A stretch of DNA of 32,373 nucleotides from an uncultured Clostridium sp. GTDB lineage: Bacteria; Bacillota; Clostridia; Lachnospirales; Lachnospiraceae. Where the stretch lies: positions 1 through 32,373 of the forward strand of contig CANRZB010000045.1 of the NCBI GenBank assembly GCA_947644195.1, written 5' to 3'. The notes below the pieces were generated by a model. It had not been told where the DNA came from, made no database searches, and worked only from the letters and a program-made list of their open reading frames with translations. Each line of letters begins with the position of its first letter. Within the stretch, counting starts at the first letter, position 1. The position numbers and the translations under genes were made by a program. Below, piece after piece: positions 25,079 to 32,373 of this stretch.

Positions 25079-25100
25079 ATACAACGGGTATTTGTTGTAT
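25079..25100. promoter_or_regulatory. Inverted repeat upstream of the ABC exporter
   Basis: ATACAAC (25079-25085) and GTTGTAT (25094-25100) are perfect 7-bp complements around an 8-nt loop, 70-91 bases before the first exporter gene. The spacing fits a dimeric repressor or activator site. It resembles the repeat at 11901-11927 (TACAACG...CGTTGTA), so one regulator could bind both, but this is untested. Confidence 0.4.
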
Positions 25101-25136
25101 CGGCCTATTCCCACAGGTTACATGAATCCATTATAT

Positions 25137-25184
25137 ACAAAAAATCATACCACAAATGTAATGTTACACAAGTGGTATGATTTT
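25137..25184 (-). terminator. Terminator of the nth operon, with nested hairpin
   Basis: AAAATCATACCAC (25141-25153) pairs perfectly over 13 bp with GTGGTATGATTTT (25172-25184), followed on the minus strand by more U residues. Inside the 18-nt loop lies a second small palindrome, TGTAA-TG-TTACA. It separates endonuclease III from the ABC exporter. Confidence 0.85.
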
Positions 25185-25231
25185 CAGCATGAACGGTAAG
25201 CAGACAGAAGATAGGAAAGCGTATGCTATTA

Positions 25232-25882
25232 CTACTCCCTAGCCGACGGACAGTATTCCCTCAGAAAACACTGGCTACACTTCGGGCTTCTCGCAGTACA
25301 AATGGTGCGCCCCAACTGGATAATATGAATATTATACAAGATCCAGTGATCCTCCGGCAGCACCCGCATCAGCTCCCTCTCAATCTTCTCAGGATCTTCC
25401 TCAGCCGTCAAATGAAGTTTCCGGGAAATTCGTTTCACATGGGTATCTACCACAATACTGGGTTCGTGGTAAATATTTCCCCGAATGACATTCGCTGTCT
25501 TGCGTCCTACCCCGGCAAGCGATGTCAAATCCTCGATCTTCCTCGGAAGTTCCCCGCCATATACCTCCAAAAGCCGGATTGCACAAGCTATAATGTTCTT
25601 TGCCTTATTCTTATAAAATCCAGTAGAATGGATGTCCTGCTCCAACTCTGCCAGATCCGCCCCCGCAAAATCCTCCAACGAGGAATATTTCTGAAACAAA
25701 TCTTCTGTCACAATATTGACCCTGGCATCGGTACATTGTGCACTCAGAATCGTAGCAATCAACAACTGCCATGGCTCATTATAATTTAGATAGCATCGGT
25801 ATTCCGTCGTATATTCCCGGTCCAGACATTCCAGAATCTTTCCTACCCGTTCCCGCTCTTTTTTTGTCATTCGTTTTGCCAT
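25232..25882 (-). CDS. nth: Endonuclease III
   Basis: A 216-residue DNA repair glycosylase/AP lyase that removes oxidised pyrimidines. The helix-hairpin-helix LAGVGRKTANVIRG carries the catalytic Lys (near 128), and the catalytic Asp lies in VVDTHVKR (near 146). The C-terminal C-x6-C-x2-C-x5-C pattern (CTARSPKCSQCFLREYC) binds a 4Fe-4S cluster. The length and motif order are normal for the family. The ATG at 25882 follows GGGAGGATGTGATT. It lies 48 bases after the radical SAM gene and is likely co-transcribed with it, ending at the terminator at 25137-25184. Confidence 0.96.
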   Translation of the reverse strand: MAKRMTKKERERVGKILECLDREYTTEYRCYLNYNEPWQLLIATILSAQCTDARVNIVTEDLFQKYSSLEDFAGADLAELEQDIHSTGFYKNKAKNIIACAIRLLEVYGGELPRKIEDLTSLAGVGRKTANVIRGNIYHEPSIVVDTHVKRISRKLHLTAEEDPEKIERELMRVLPEDHWILYNIHIIQLGRTICTARSPKCSQCFLREYCPSARE

Positions 25883-25930
25883 AATCACATCCTCCCGTTT
25901 CCGTACAATACATCCCAAATAACAGACCTC

Positions 25931-27697
25931 TCATCTTCTGTCCCAATCTACGGACACATCAACAACTCTAGCCTGGCGGCTTAACGGATCTCGTTTCTGA
26001 TAATCAAACAGTAGTACAAAAGTTCCCCGCACCAGAATCCCCTCTTCCAGATATCGTAGCACATCAATGGAAAAGCGTTCCAAATGCGTCATCCGCAACG
26101 CCTGTTTCCATCCATATGCCAAATATTCTGGTAAATACTGCTCCATCTGTTCCGAATCCTGATAGAATTCCCGTTCCGCTTTCCGCCATCCCGGATCCCC
26201 ATTGTCACAGGCAAAGGATGGCCTGGATTTTAAGTTCTCTCTGGCATATAAATCATAGGTCATCAACTCACATAAGATATCCGCATTTCCCTCTGTACAA
26301 GTGGTCAGAAACGATAGCAGAATTTCATAGTTTTGCAGCCGGGAACGCTGGATCCCCACATCCCCCAGACTGTCATCGTATTCTCCCAGGGCCTGATAAC
26401 AGTCAAACGGCGTTGGAAAAAGGCTTTCCAGATAACGTCTGGCCGCCTCAAATTGCCGGCTGTTATAATAACGTTCTGTCATCCTCTCAACCTGCTTCAA
26501 ACGAAGCACATCTTCATAGGACAACCAGGGCGTAAATAATACCTCATACGGCGGACGGTCCTGACAGACAATCCCATACTCTCCACGCTGGCCTTCCATC
26601 GGAGAACCCTGCAAAAGTTTCAGAAATCCCAATTGCAGCTGATCGGGTTTCATAGCGTGAACATCATTATAAGACTGCCGAAAAGACATATAATCTTCAT
26701 AGGGCAGACCTGCAATCAAATCCAGATGCTGATGGATATTCCTGCCAGCATGAATCCGTTCCACCCTGTCTCTCAGTTGATCCAGATTACAAACCCGATG
26801 AATCGCTTTCATTGTGTCCACATTTGTGGACTGCACTCCAATCTCAAACTGTACCAGTCCGGGACGAAACAGACTGACATAGGCTATTTCCTCATCCGTT
26901 AACAGATCCGCCGATAATTCAAAATGGAAATTAGTAATCCCATTGTCATGCTCAAAAATGTATTTCCAGATTGCTATGGTATGTTCCCGGTTGCAATTAA
27001 ACGTCCGGTCCACAAACTTGACCTGGGGTACCCGATGATCCAGAAAAAACTGAAGTTCCTGCTCTACCAGTTCCATGCTGCGCAGCCGAACCTGGCGGTC
27101 TGTGGACGACAGACAGTAGCTGCACCCAAAGGGACACCCTCTACTGGTTTCATAATAAAGGATACGATGTTCCAAATCCTTTCTATCTATATAAGGAAAG
27201 ACCAGCTCGTCCATGGATAATTTCGGGCGCACCGCTGTCTGAGAGACCTTTTCTTCCGGTCCACGAAATACCAGACCTGCCACATCATCCAGCACCGTTC
27301 CACTTTCATACGCACGGTATAATTCCAGGAAGGTCTGCTCCCCCTCACCAGTCATGATCCCAGTTACCCATGGATGCTTCCGCACGAAATCTGCTGCATG
27401 ATAACTTACCTCCGGACCTCCCAACCAAATTGGTACTTCGGGTAATATTTTATGCAGTTCCACCGCCAGCTCCCCAATCTCCTGTATATTCCAGATATAG
27501 CAGGAAAACCCGATCAAATCGGGCTTTCGTTGATAAATATCCGCCAGAATATCTTCGATATACTGGTTGATCGTATATTCTGCTAATTCCAGGCAAGATG
27601 CAGAGATACCATGGGCAATCCCATATGCCTGGATACTGTATATCCCCAGATTGGAATGAATATATTTCGCATTGATTGCTACTAATAATGCCTTCAT
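25931..27697 (-). CDS. Cobalamin-binding radical SAM protein (DUF4080 type)
   Basis: A 588-residue enzyme. The N-terminal 140 residues are a Rossmann-type B12-binding domain (LVAINAKYIHSNLGIYSI; GFSCYIWN; WLGGPEVSY). The radical SAM core follows with CPFGCSYC (CxxxCxxC, near residues 193-200), which binds the 4Fe-4S cluster that cleaves S-adenosylmethionine. The C-terminal ~200 residues match the DUF4080 tail of the BchE-like group. The reaction is unknown; relatives do methyl transfer or ring chemistry. The start at 27697 follows GAGAGGAAAATTC. The gene precedes nth and may share its transcript. Confidence 0.9.
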   Translation of the reverse strand: MKALLVAINAKYIHSNLGIYSIQAYGIAHGISASCLELAEYTINQYIEDILADIYQRKPDLIGFSCYIWNIQEIGELAVELHKILPEVPIWLGGPEVSYHAADFVRKHPWVTGIMTGEGEQTFLELYRAYESGTVLDDVAGLVFRGPEEKVSQTAVRPKLSMDELVFPYIDRKDLEHRILYYETSRGCPFGCSYCLSSTDRQVRLRSMELVEQELQFFLDHRVPQVKFVDRTFNCNREHTIAIWKYIFEHDNGITNFHFELSADLLTDEEIAYVSLFRPGLVQFEIGVQSTNVDTMKAIHRVCNLDQLRDRVERIHAGRNIHQHLDLIAGLPYEDYMSFRQSYNDVHAMKPDQLQLGFLKLLQGSPMEGQRGEYGIVCQDRPPYEVLFTPWLSYEDVLRLKQVERMTERYYNSRQFEAARRYLESLFPTPFDCYQALGEYDDSLGDVGIQRSRLQNYEILLSFLTTCTEGNADILCELMTYDLYARENLKSRPSFACDNGDPGWRKAEREFYQDSEQMEQYLPEYLAYGWKQALRMTHLERFSIDVLRYLEEGILVRGTFVLLFDYQKRDPLSRQARVVDVSVDWDRR

Positions 27698-27763
27698 GAA
27701 TTTTCCTCTCATTCCCTATGGAAAATAATTAAATATCTTCAAGAATAAAATATCTTCTTACAC

Positions 27764-28522
27764 CTAGACGTGTAGTTTCTTTAAGAATTCCTGCGTCCGA
27801 GTATTTTTCGGATGGTCAATCACATCTTCCGGAGAGCCCTCTTCCATCACCATTCCCTGATCCATAAAGATTACCCGGTCTGATACCTGTCTGGCAAAGT
27901 CAATCTCATGGGTTACGATAACCATTGTCATTTTCTCCGCTGCCAGTTTCTTCATAATACGCAATATCTCTGCGGTAATTTCTGGATCCAGCGCCGAAGT
28001 AGGTTCATCAAAATATAAAATCTGTGGATGCAGTGCAAGCGCTCTTGCAATTGCCACACGCTGCTGCTGTCCCCCTGACAATTCACATGGATACGCATTT
28101 TCTTTCTCTTCCAATCCAACTTTTGCCAGTAGTTCCCGTACCTCCTGATAGACTTCTTCCCTGTCCCGTTTCTGAATCTTAATCGGTGCATCAGCGATGT
28201 TTTTCATTACCGAGAAGTGAGGAAATAAGTTAAAATCCTGGAACACCAGCCCAAAGACAGACTGTGCCTGCTGTATTTCTTTGTGCGATGGATACACACT
28301 TCCACCTGCCCCATTCTTTACCACTTCCTGTTCCAGATAAGAAACTGCCCCCTGATCCATCTGCTCCAAAAACGTAGCGCAACGAAGTAATGTGGATTTC
28401 CCGGAACCAGAAGGACCTAAAATGGACACTACCTCTCCTGTTTCCACGGCCAGACTAATATCCTGCAAAACCATTTTATCTCCAAAGCTTTTACCAACAT
28501 GCGTCATTTCTAAAACTTTCAT
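27764..28522 (-). CDS. Polar amino-acid ABC importer ATPase (GlnQ type)
   Basis: A 252-residue ATPase of the polar amino-acid importer family: Walker A GPSGSGKST (near 34-42), Q-loop in VFQDFNLFPH, signature LSGGQQQR, Walker B ILYFDEPTSALD and H-loop VTHE. It powers uptake of amino acids by the adjacent substrate-binding/permease fusion, whose stop codon lies 14 bases before its ATG. The start at 28522 follows GGAGGATTCT. A weak hairpin overlapping its stop codon may end the transcript. The actual amino acid (glutamine, cystine or another) cannot be told from this subunit. Confidence 0.93.
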   Translation of the reverse strand: MKVLEMTHVGKSFGDKMVLQDISLAVETGEVVSILGPSGSGKSTLLRCATFLEQMDQGAVSYLEQEVVKNGAGGSVYPSHKEIQQAQSVFGLVFQDFNLFPHFSVMKNIADAPIKIQKRDREEVYQEVRELLAKVGLEEKENAYPCELSGGQQQRVAIARALALHPQILYFDEPTSALDPEITAEILRIMKKLAAEKMTMVIVTHEIDFARQVSDRVIFMDQGMVMEEGSPEDVIDHPKNTRTQEFLKKLHV

Positions 28523-28536
28523 AGAATCCTCCATTC

Positions 28537-30114
28537 TCAACGGTAATAATCCAATTTCTTCTCGATACATTCCATCAGATAAGCTACCAGGAAATTAAAG
28601 ATGTAGTAAAACACACCAGCAACAAAGAGCGGCATCAGGGATGTCTGAGCGGCTGCAATCTGTTTCGCCAGGGTAAACATTTCCGTATAAGCCAGGGCAA
28701 ATGCTAAAGAAGTATCTTTTACCAGGGTAATGATTTCATTCGTTACCGGCGGCAAAATCCGCTTTACCATCTGCGGAAAAATAATTCGAAAGAACGTCTG
28801 AATTCTGCTGTATCCCAGAATCTGCGCTGCTTCCCTCTGCCCGTTCGGAATACTCTGGATTCCGGCGCGGTAAATCTCAGCAAAATAGGCAGCGTAATTC
28901 AATGAAAATCCTATAATGACGGCATAAAACCGATAGGAATATGGAGTAGACATTCCAAAGAGATAATAAGGTGCAAAAAATACTACCAACAATTGCAGCA
29001 TCAAAGGCGTTCCTCTCATGATGGAAATATATATTTTTGCAATCCACTCGAAAATTTTGATTCTCGACATCCGCACTGCTGCAACCAGCAGTCCCAATGG
29101 CATAGAAAACAGCAACGTCAACAGGAAAATTGCCAAAGTCGCTAACATTCCCTTGCCAAGCTGTCTGGTAATCTCCGCCAGATTTAGTTTTTTCACTGTG
29201 CCGGCGCTTTTTCCCTCTGTATTTTCCTCCTCTTCCTGCTCTGGCGCAGAGATCGTCAATTCGGAAGTATCAATCTCCGGAACAGCCGCCCCGTCTATGT
29301 ATGTTTTGTCCTCCATACTCAGACAAACACTATCGGTCAATCCCCATTTCTTCGCAATCGACTCAAAAGTACCATCATACAGCATTTCTAACAAGGTAAC
29401 CTGCACCTGATCCCGAAGCTCGGTATTCCCCTTCTTAAAACCAACTCCATATTCTTCGGAAGACAACCTCGCTTCTAACATGACAAAGAGATCTTCTTTG
29501 CCGGAAAGCTGATAATTCGCCACTCCAATATCCATCGCTACGGCATCTGCCATTCCACTCTCCAGGTTCATAAAAGCGGAATTGTAATCTGCCACCTGCT
29601 GCAATTCCTTCAATGATTTTGCCAGCGCCTGATTTTCCTCAGAGGTATCTTCCCCGGTCAACGCTGCCAGGGCAGAAGAATCATTCTGTACAATCAGGAT
29701 CTTTCCTTTCAGATCTGTTAATTCCCGAATTCCAGAATCTTTCCTTACAATGACCACCTGGGAATTATCCACATAAGGCGTTGACCAGGTATACTCCTCT
29801 TCCCTGCCATTCATCGTAAATCCATTCCAGATACAGGAAATGGCACCCGAATCCAGTTCCGAATCTTTAGATTCCCAGGCAATCGGCCGTTTTACCAACT
29901 TCCATTCATTTCTGTTACATACCTCCTGTGCCAGCTCCAGGTCAAATCCCGTATATTCACCATCTTCATCCATATAACCATATGGTGGAAACTCAGCGTC
30001 AAATCCTACGATAAATTCCTGCTTCTCCTTTGCGTGGCTTGTCTGTCCTGCAAAACTAACTCCAATCAGCAGACAAATCACTGCTAAAATCCATCTCCCG
30101 GTTCTCTTATTCAT
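28537..30114 (-). CDS. Amino-acid ABC importer: fused binding protein and permease
   Basis: A 525-residue fusion that combines two usually separate subunits. A signal peptide (1-28, ending SHA) is followed by a periplasmic-type binding domain (about 33-270; FIVGFDAEFPPYGYMDEDG, then GFDLELAQEVC). An acidic linker (about 280-305, PEQEEEENTEG) leads to a permease domain with about five membrane helices and the EAA contact loop YRAGIQSIPNGQREAAQILG, which meets the ATPase. The same layout is known from GlnP-type importers of lactic acid bacteria. With the GlnQ-type gene it forms a complete importer. The ATG at 30114 follows AGGAGGATAGT. Binding-pocket residues do not reveal the ligand. Confidence 0.92.
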   Translation of the reverse strand: MNKRTGRWILAVICLLIGVSFAGQTSHAKEKQEFIVGFDAEFPPYGYMDEDGEYTGFDLELAQEVCNRNEWKLVKRPIAWESKDSELDSGAISCIWNGFTMNGREEEYTWSTPYVDNSQVVIVRKDSGIRELTDLKGKILIVQNDSSALAALTGEDTSEENQALAKSLKELQQVADYNSAFMNLESGMADAVAMDIGVANYQLSGKEDLFVMLEARLSSEEYGVGFKKGNTELRDQVQVTLLEMLYDGTFESIAKKWGLTDSVCLSMEDKTYIDGAAVPEIDTSELTISAPEQEEEENTEGKSAGTVKKLNLAEITRQLGKGMLATLAIFLLTLLFSMPLGLLVAAVRMSRIKIFEWIAKIYISIMRGTPLMLQLLVVFFAPYYLFGMSTPYSYRFYAVIIGFSLNYAAYFAEIYRAGIQSIPNGQREAAQILGYSRIQTFFRIIFPQMVKRILPPVTNEIITLVKDTSLAFALAYTEMFTLAKQIAAAQTSLMPLFVAGVFYYIFNFLVAYLMECIEKKLDYYR

Positions 30115-30148
30115 ACTATCCTCCTATGCCTGATTTTGTTGTACTCTC

Positions 30149-30192
30149 ATCCCAAAGACCCCAAAAATTGTCCCCCATCACAATCCCAAAGA
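30149..30192. repeat. Direct repeats in the importer leader
   Basis: ATCCCAAAGA occurs at 30149-30158 and again at 30183-30192, 34 bp apart, between the HD protein gene and the importer gene. The minus-strand reading is TCTTTGGGAT, repeated. It may be a regulator-binding pair, but no consensus is recognised. Confidence 0.3.
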
Positions 30193-30222
30193 AAATAACA
30201 GATCTCCCATCCTGACTGCTGT

Positions 30223-31506
30223 CTACGAATGTTCCAACACTGTGATATTCTCTATCTCCTGGAATCGTTGGATCTGCAAATCATATTCCATCTGCATCCG
30301 CCGATATGTACCAATAGTACTGCGGCGTGCCTTTTTACAATTTGCCTCAATGGAAGTAAAATTTCGAATGGCACAGGCTACAACATCGGCATCTAATTTC
30401 CCAGCATCTGCATCTTTCTGCAAAATTGCCTTAATCTGATCTGCCTCGAACCCTTCTTTATAACTCCGCTTGTCATATAAGGCGCTGATGATATCCGCCA
30501 CCGCTACAATCCGCTGTGGCAAAGTCAGGCGTTCTGCCGCCAACCCTCTGTGGTAGCCGCTTCCATCCAATTTTTCATGATGACGGATCGCAATCTCCAG
30601 AATATCTTCCCCCACCACGCCCCGGAGAATCTGTTCTGTGATCTCGACATGCGTCCGCATCACTGCCATTTCCTCATCGTTAAGCCTGCGCGGGGCCTCC
30701 AGAATTTCCAATGGGATCGCCAATTTCCCGACATCGTGAAGTAGAGACCCGTAATGCAGGATCTGCATATCGTAAGCGCTAATTCGCATCAAGCGTCCCA
30801 GCTCCATCGCAAAGCACACAGTAGACAACGTATGTACCACGGTAACCTCACTTCGGAAATCAATCAAGTATATCAGCATCTCCAATAATTTACGCTTATA
30901 ATTTTCTGAGAATAATTTTTTTGACAATAGCGTATTTAATTCCTCCTGATAGCTGCCATTGAGAATATTGGCTGTGATATTAAACTTCTTCTCCGCTTTT
31001 AGAAATACCTCCTGCGCATTGGCAGAAAAAGAACGGTCACGGTAATCTTTAAAATAGGTGGCACGAATCGGCGATTCCTTATCAAACAAAAATGCATCCA
31101 TTTTGTCTGCAAAACTCAGATATTCAATGACCGTTCGATTCTCACTATTGATAAAACGAAATTTATTGTAATACAGATGATGATATAATACGATATCTGC
31201 ATACTTGGAAAATGGAGAAAGATCACGGATAAATAGATATCCATAAACGGAATGGCTCCAGGCATTGACAGGCTTAAACGTAGCAACATCATCAAAATCC
31301 TGGATCTTGTAAATCCCCAGATCATGCAGGATACCGATCATGGTATAATCCACCAAATCCTGCTTATTGTACTGGTTGTCCATCTGAAGCATCTTATATA
31401 GAATGTAGCCGCAAATTTCTCCATGGCGAATCACTTCCTCATTCATCATGGAAAGTGTTTTTCGAACGATATTATATAATTCTTTACCATTAATGATCTC
31501 TGCCAT
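30223..31506 (-). CDS. Tandem HD-domain phosphohydrolase (HD-GYP related)
   Basis: A 427-residue cytoplasmic protein with two HD modules. The first has GILHDLGIYK, a SHSVYGY helix, VLYHHLYY and FADKMDAFLFD; the second has LLHDVGKLAIP, THVEITEQIL, RHHEKLDGSGYHRG and VADIISALYDKRSYK. The second module follows the HD-GYP order of cyclic-di-GMP phosphodiesterases, except that the proline of GYP is histidine here. Both metal-ligand sets look intact. Possible substrates are cyclic dinucleotides; this is inferred. The start at 31506 follows GGGGAG, and a promoter is seen at 31591-31620. No sensory or membrane domain is present. Confidence 0.88.
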   Translation of the reverse strand: MAEIINGKELYNIVRKTLSMMNEEVIRHGEICGYILYKMLQMDNQYNKQDLVDYTMIGILHDLGIYKIQDFDDVATFKPVNAWSHSVYGYLFIRDLSPFSKYADIVLYHHLYYNKFRFINSENRTVIEYLSFADKMDAFLFDKESPIRATYFKDYRDRSFSANAQEVFLKAEKKFNITANILNGSYQEELNTLLSKKLFSENYKRKLLEMLIYLIDFRSEVTVVHTLSTVCFAMELGRLMRISAYDMQILHYGSLLHDVGKLAIPLEILEAPRRLNDEEMAVMRTHVEITEQILRGVVGEDILEIAIRHHEKLDGSGYHRGLAAERLTLPQRIVAVADIISALYDKRSYKEGFEADQIKAILQKDADAGKLDADVVACAIRNFTSIEANCKKARRSTIGTYRRMQMEYDLQIQRFQEIENITVLEHS

Positions 31507-31844
31507 TGGGCGTTCTCCCCTTTTTCGTATTTCCATCCACATTGTGACTAAGCGAATCTCTCCCTAGATTCCGTCACAGACGTTACTGATATTGTAACAT
31601 ATATCAGGGAAAACTGGCAACACCCTAACCCCCTACTGCTTTCTGCCGTTCTGCTTTCATTTCCATATTTTTTAGGAAAGGTTCTTCAATGTGTCCGCAT
31701 TTCAGTACACATTATAATTGAGGATTAGTTTTTCAGTGCTAAAATACTATGCCCATATTTAAATTGTATATGTAGCGTATGCTGTTTGTTGCCATAAGTA
31801 TTACTTCCTAACTATTTATGTGCCTGTCAGATATCGTGCTTGAT
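31507..31844. other. Intergenic region between HD and HxlR genes
   Basis: The 338-bp gap contains the HD gene promoter and inverted repeat in its left part. From about 31620 to 31844 it becomes AT-rich and I see no gene beyond an 18-codon reading frame (minus strand, near 31795-31739) with a weak ribosome site. No terminator follows the HxlR gene. It may be a junction between unrelated segments. Confidence 0.4.
31591..31620 (-). promoter_or_regulatory. Promoter of the HD protein gene
   Basis: On the minus strand TTGCCA (31615-31620), 18 bases and TACAAT (31591-31596) form a plausible sigma-A promoter. It overlaps an inverted repeat CTGATAT-8-ATATCAG (31586-31607) that spans the -10 region and could be an operator. 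Confidence 0.5.
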
Positions 31845-32174
31845 TTACTCGCTGAGGTTTTCATCTCCCCATTGTTTCATGTGTTCAAAAACGGGAATGA
31901 AACTTTCGCCTAAGTCAGTAAGGTTATACTCCACATGGGGAGGAACTTCTTTGTAGTCATAACGGGTAATGAAACCGTCGGCTTCCAGTTCCCGAAGCTG
32001 TTTTGTTAGGCTTGATTCCGTAATGTCACCGATATGCCTGCGAAGCTCTCCAAAGCGGTGTATATCCCGAAAGGCGATATAATAAATGATTTCAATTTTC
32101 CATTTACCGCCCAAGATTTTTTGTATGGTAGAAACTGTTTTGCAACGTTCAACAGCCAATGTACTTTTTTTCAT
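31845..32174 (-). CDS. HxlR family transcription regulator
   Basis: A 109-residue winged helix-turn-helix protein (KILGGKWKIEIIYYIAFRDI; HRFGELRRHIGDITESSLTK; ADGFITRYDYKEVPPHVEYN). Family members, such as YodB and HypR, act as dimers, often sensing electrophiles or disulfide stress through cysteines, and repress a divergent gene. A Cys at about position 11 (VERCKTVS) matches the usual sensor position. I chose the ATG at 32174 because AAGGAG precedes it by the right distance; a GTG at 32183 overlaps that site. It is divergent from a radical SAM gene across a promoter with four GTAC sites, so control of both genes is inferred. Confidence 0.9.
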   Translation of the reverse strand: MKKSTLAVERCKTVSTIQKILGGKWKIEIIYYIAFRDIHRFGELRRHIGDITESSLTKQLRELEADGFITRYDYKEVPPHVEYNLTDLGESFIPVFEHMKQWGDENLSE

Positions 32175-32196
32175 TCCTGCCACTCCTTTCTATAAT

Positions 32197-32225
32197 AGTA
32201 TAACACGCCTTTTCTCAAAAATCAA
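32197..32225 (-). promoter_or_regulatory. Promoter of the HxlR gene
   Basis: On the minus strand TTGATT (32220-32225), 17 bases and TATACT (32197-32202) fit a housekeeping promoter, leaving a leader of about 17 bases. The first GTAC site (32227-32230) abuts its -35 box, as expected for autoregulation. Confidence 0.6.
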
Positions 32226-32226
32226 T

Positions 32227-32282
32227 GTACCGTTTGAATATATGTACTACAAAAAATTACAGTACTTGTAAAATCATTGTAC
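32227..32282. promoter_or_regulatory. Four GTAC sites: probable HxlR operator array
   Basis: GTAC occurs at 32227, 32244, 32262 and 32279, spaced 17, 18 and 17 bp. The middle pair forms GTACT...AGTAC, similar to the TACT-N6-AGTA arrangement known for YodB-like regulators. The array lies between the two divergent promoters; the last two sites flank the -35 box of the radical SAM gene. Confidence 0.55.
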
Positions 32283-32293
32283 ACAAGTATAAT
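32266..32293 (+). promoter_or_regulatory. Promoter of the radical SAM gene
   Basis: TTGTAA (32266-32271), 16 bases and a perfect TATAAT (32288-32293) fit a sigma-A promoter about 30 bases ahead of the start codon at 32325. Confidence 0.65.
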
Positions 32294-32324
32294 TAGTATA
32301 GACTACAGAAAAGGAGAGGTGTTT

Positions 32325-32373
32325 ATGCACTACACAGGAACAATTTGGCGACCGCCGTATGAAGCGGCATCAC
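32325..32373 (+). CDS. Radical SAM protein, N-terminus only (cut by window edge)
   Basis: Only the first 16 codons are present: MHYTGTIWRPPYEAAS, after AAAGGAGAGGTGTTT. This beginning matches, from family memory, the N-terminus of a group of Clostridial radical SAM proteins in which an iron-sulphur cysteine motif follows about 15 residues later; that part is outside the window. It is divergent from the HxlR gene, which probably controls it. The function is unknown and the assignment rests on a very short piece. Confidence 0.55.
   Translation, partial: MHYTGTIWRPPYEAAS

Overview
The window looks like a chromosome segment of a gut-type Clostridium relative, most likely a member of the Lachnospiraceae. 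The reasons are a very large secreted BspA-type leucine-rich-repeat protein, a DUF4080 radical SAM enzyme, an ECF sigma/anti-sigma operon, orphan YesN and AraC regulators, a HxlR repressor divergent from a radical SAM gene, and AGGAG-type ribosome sites throughout. Species cannot be read from the sequence.

Left edge (1-2880): a tyrosine integrase points rightward and probably closes an integrative element that extends out of the window. It is followed by a hairpin, an AT-rich intergenic stretch and a strikingly AT-rich lipoprotein gene with a consensus promoter. A tRNA-Leu(UAG) gene with its terminator marks the start of more ordinary chromosome.

3000-9600: an orphan YesN-type response regulator diverges from an spmB-like gene. 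That gene is bracketed by two related palindromic elements (about 4727-4810 and 5469-5536), which are the most unusual non-coding signal here. Next come a MATE efflux pump, a secreted Big_2/esterase and a divergent cupin-AraC regulator.

9600-21220: a DUF3810 membrane metalloprotease-like gene, then a four-gene ECF sigma operon with its own ECF-like promoter. Beyond it lies a 2515-residue secreted leucine-rich-repeat protein carrying five copies of a non-LRR insert module, and a short XRE regulator that looks like the remnant of a longer fusion.

21280-31620, all on the minus strand: a heterodimeric ABC exporter, endonuclease III, a cobalamin-binding radical SAM protein, an amino-acid importer made of a substrate-binding/permease fusion plus its ATPase, and a tandem-HD phosphohydrolase.

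Right edge (31845-32373): a HxlR repressor diverges from a truncated radical SAM gene. Their shared promoter region contains four GTAC palindromes at 17-18 bp intervals. No CRISPR array, rRNA or complete insertion sequence was seen.
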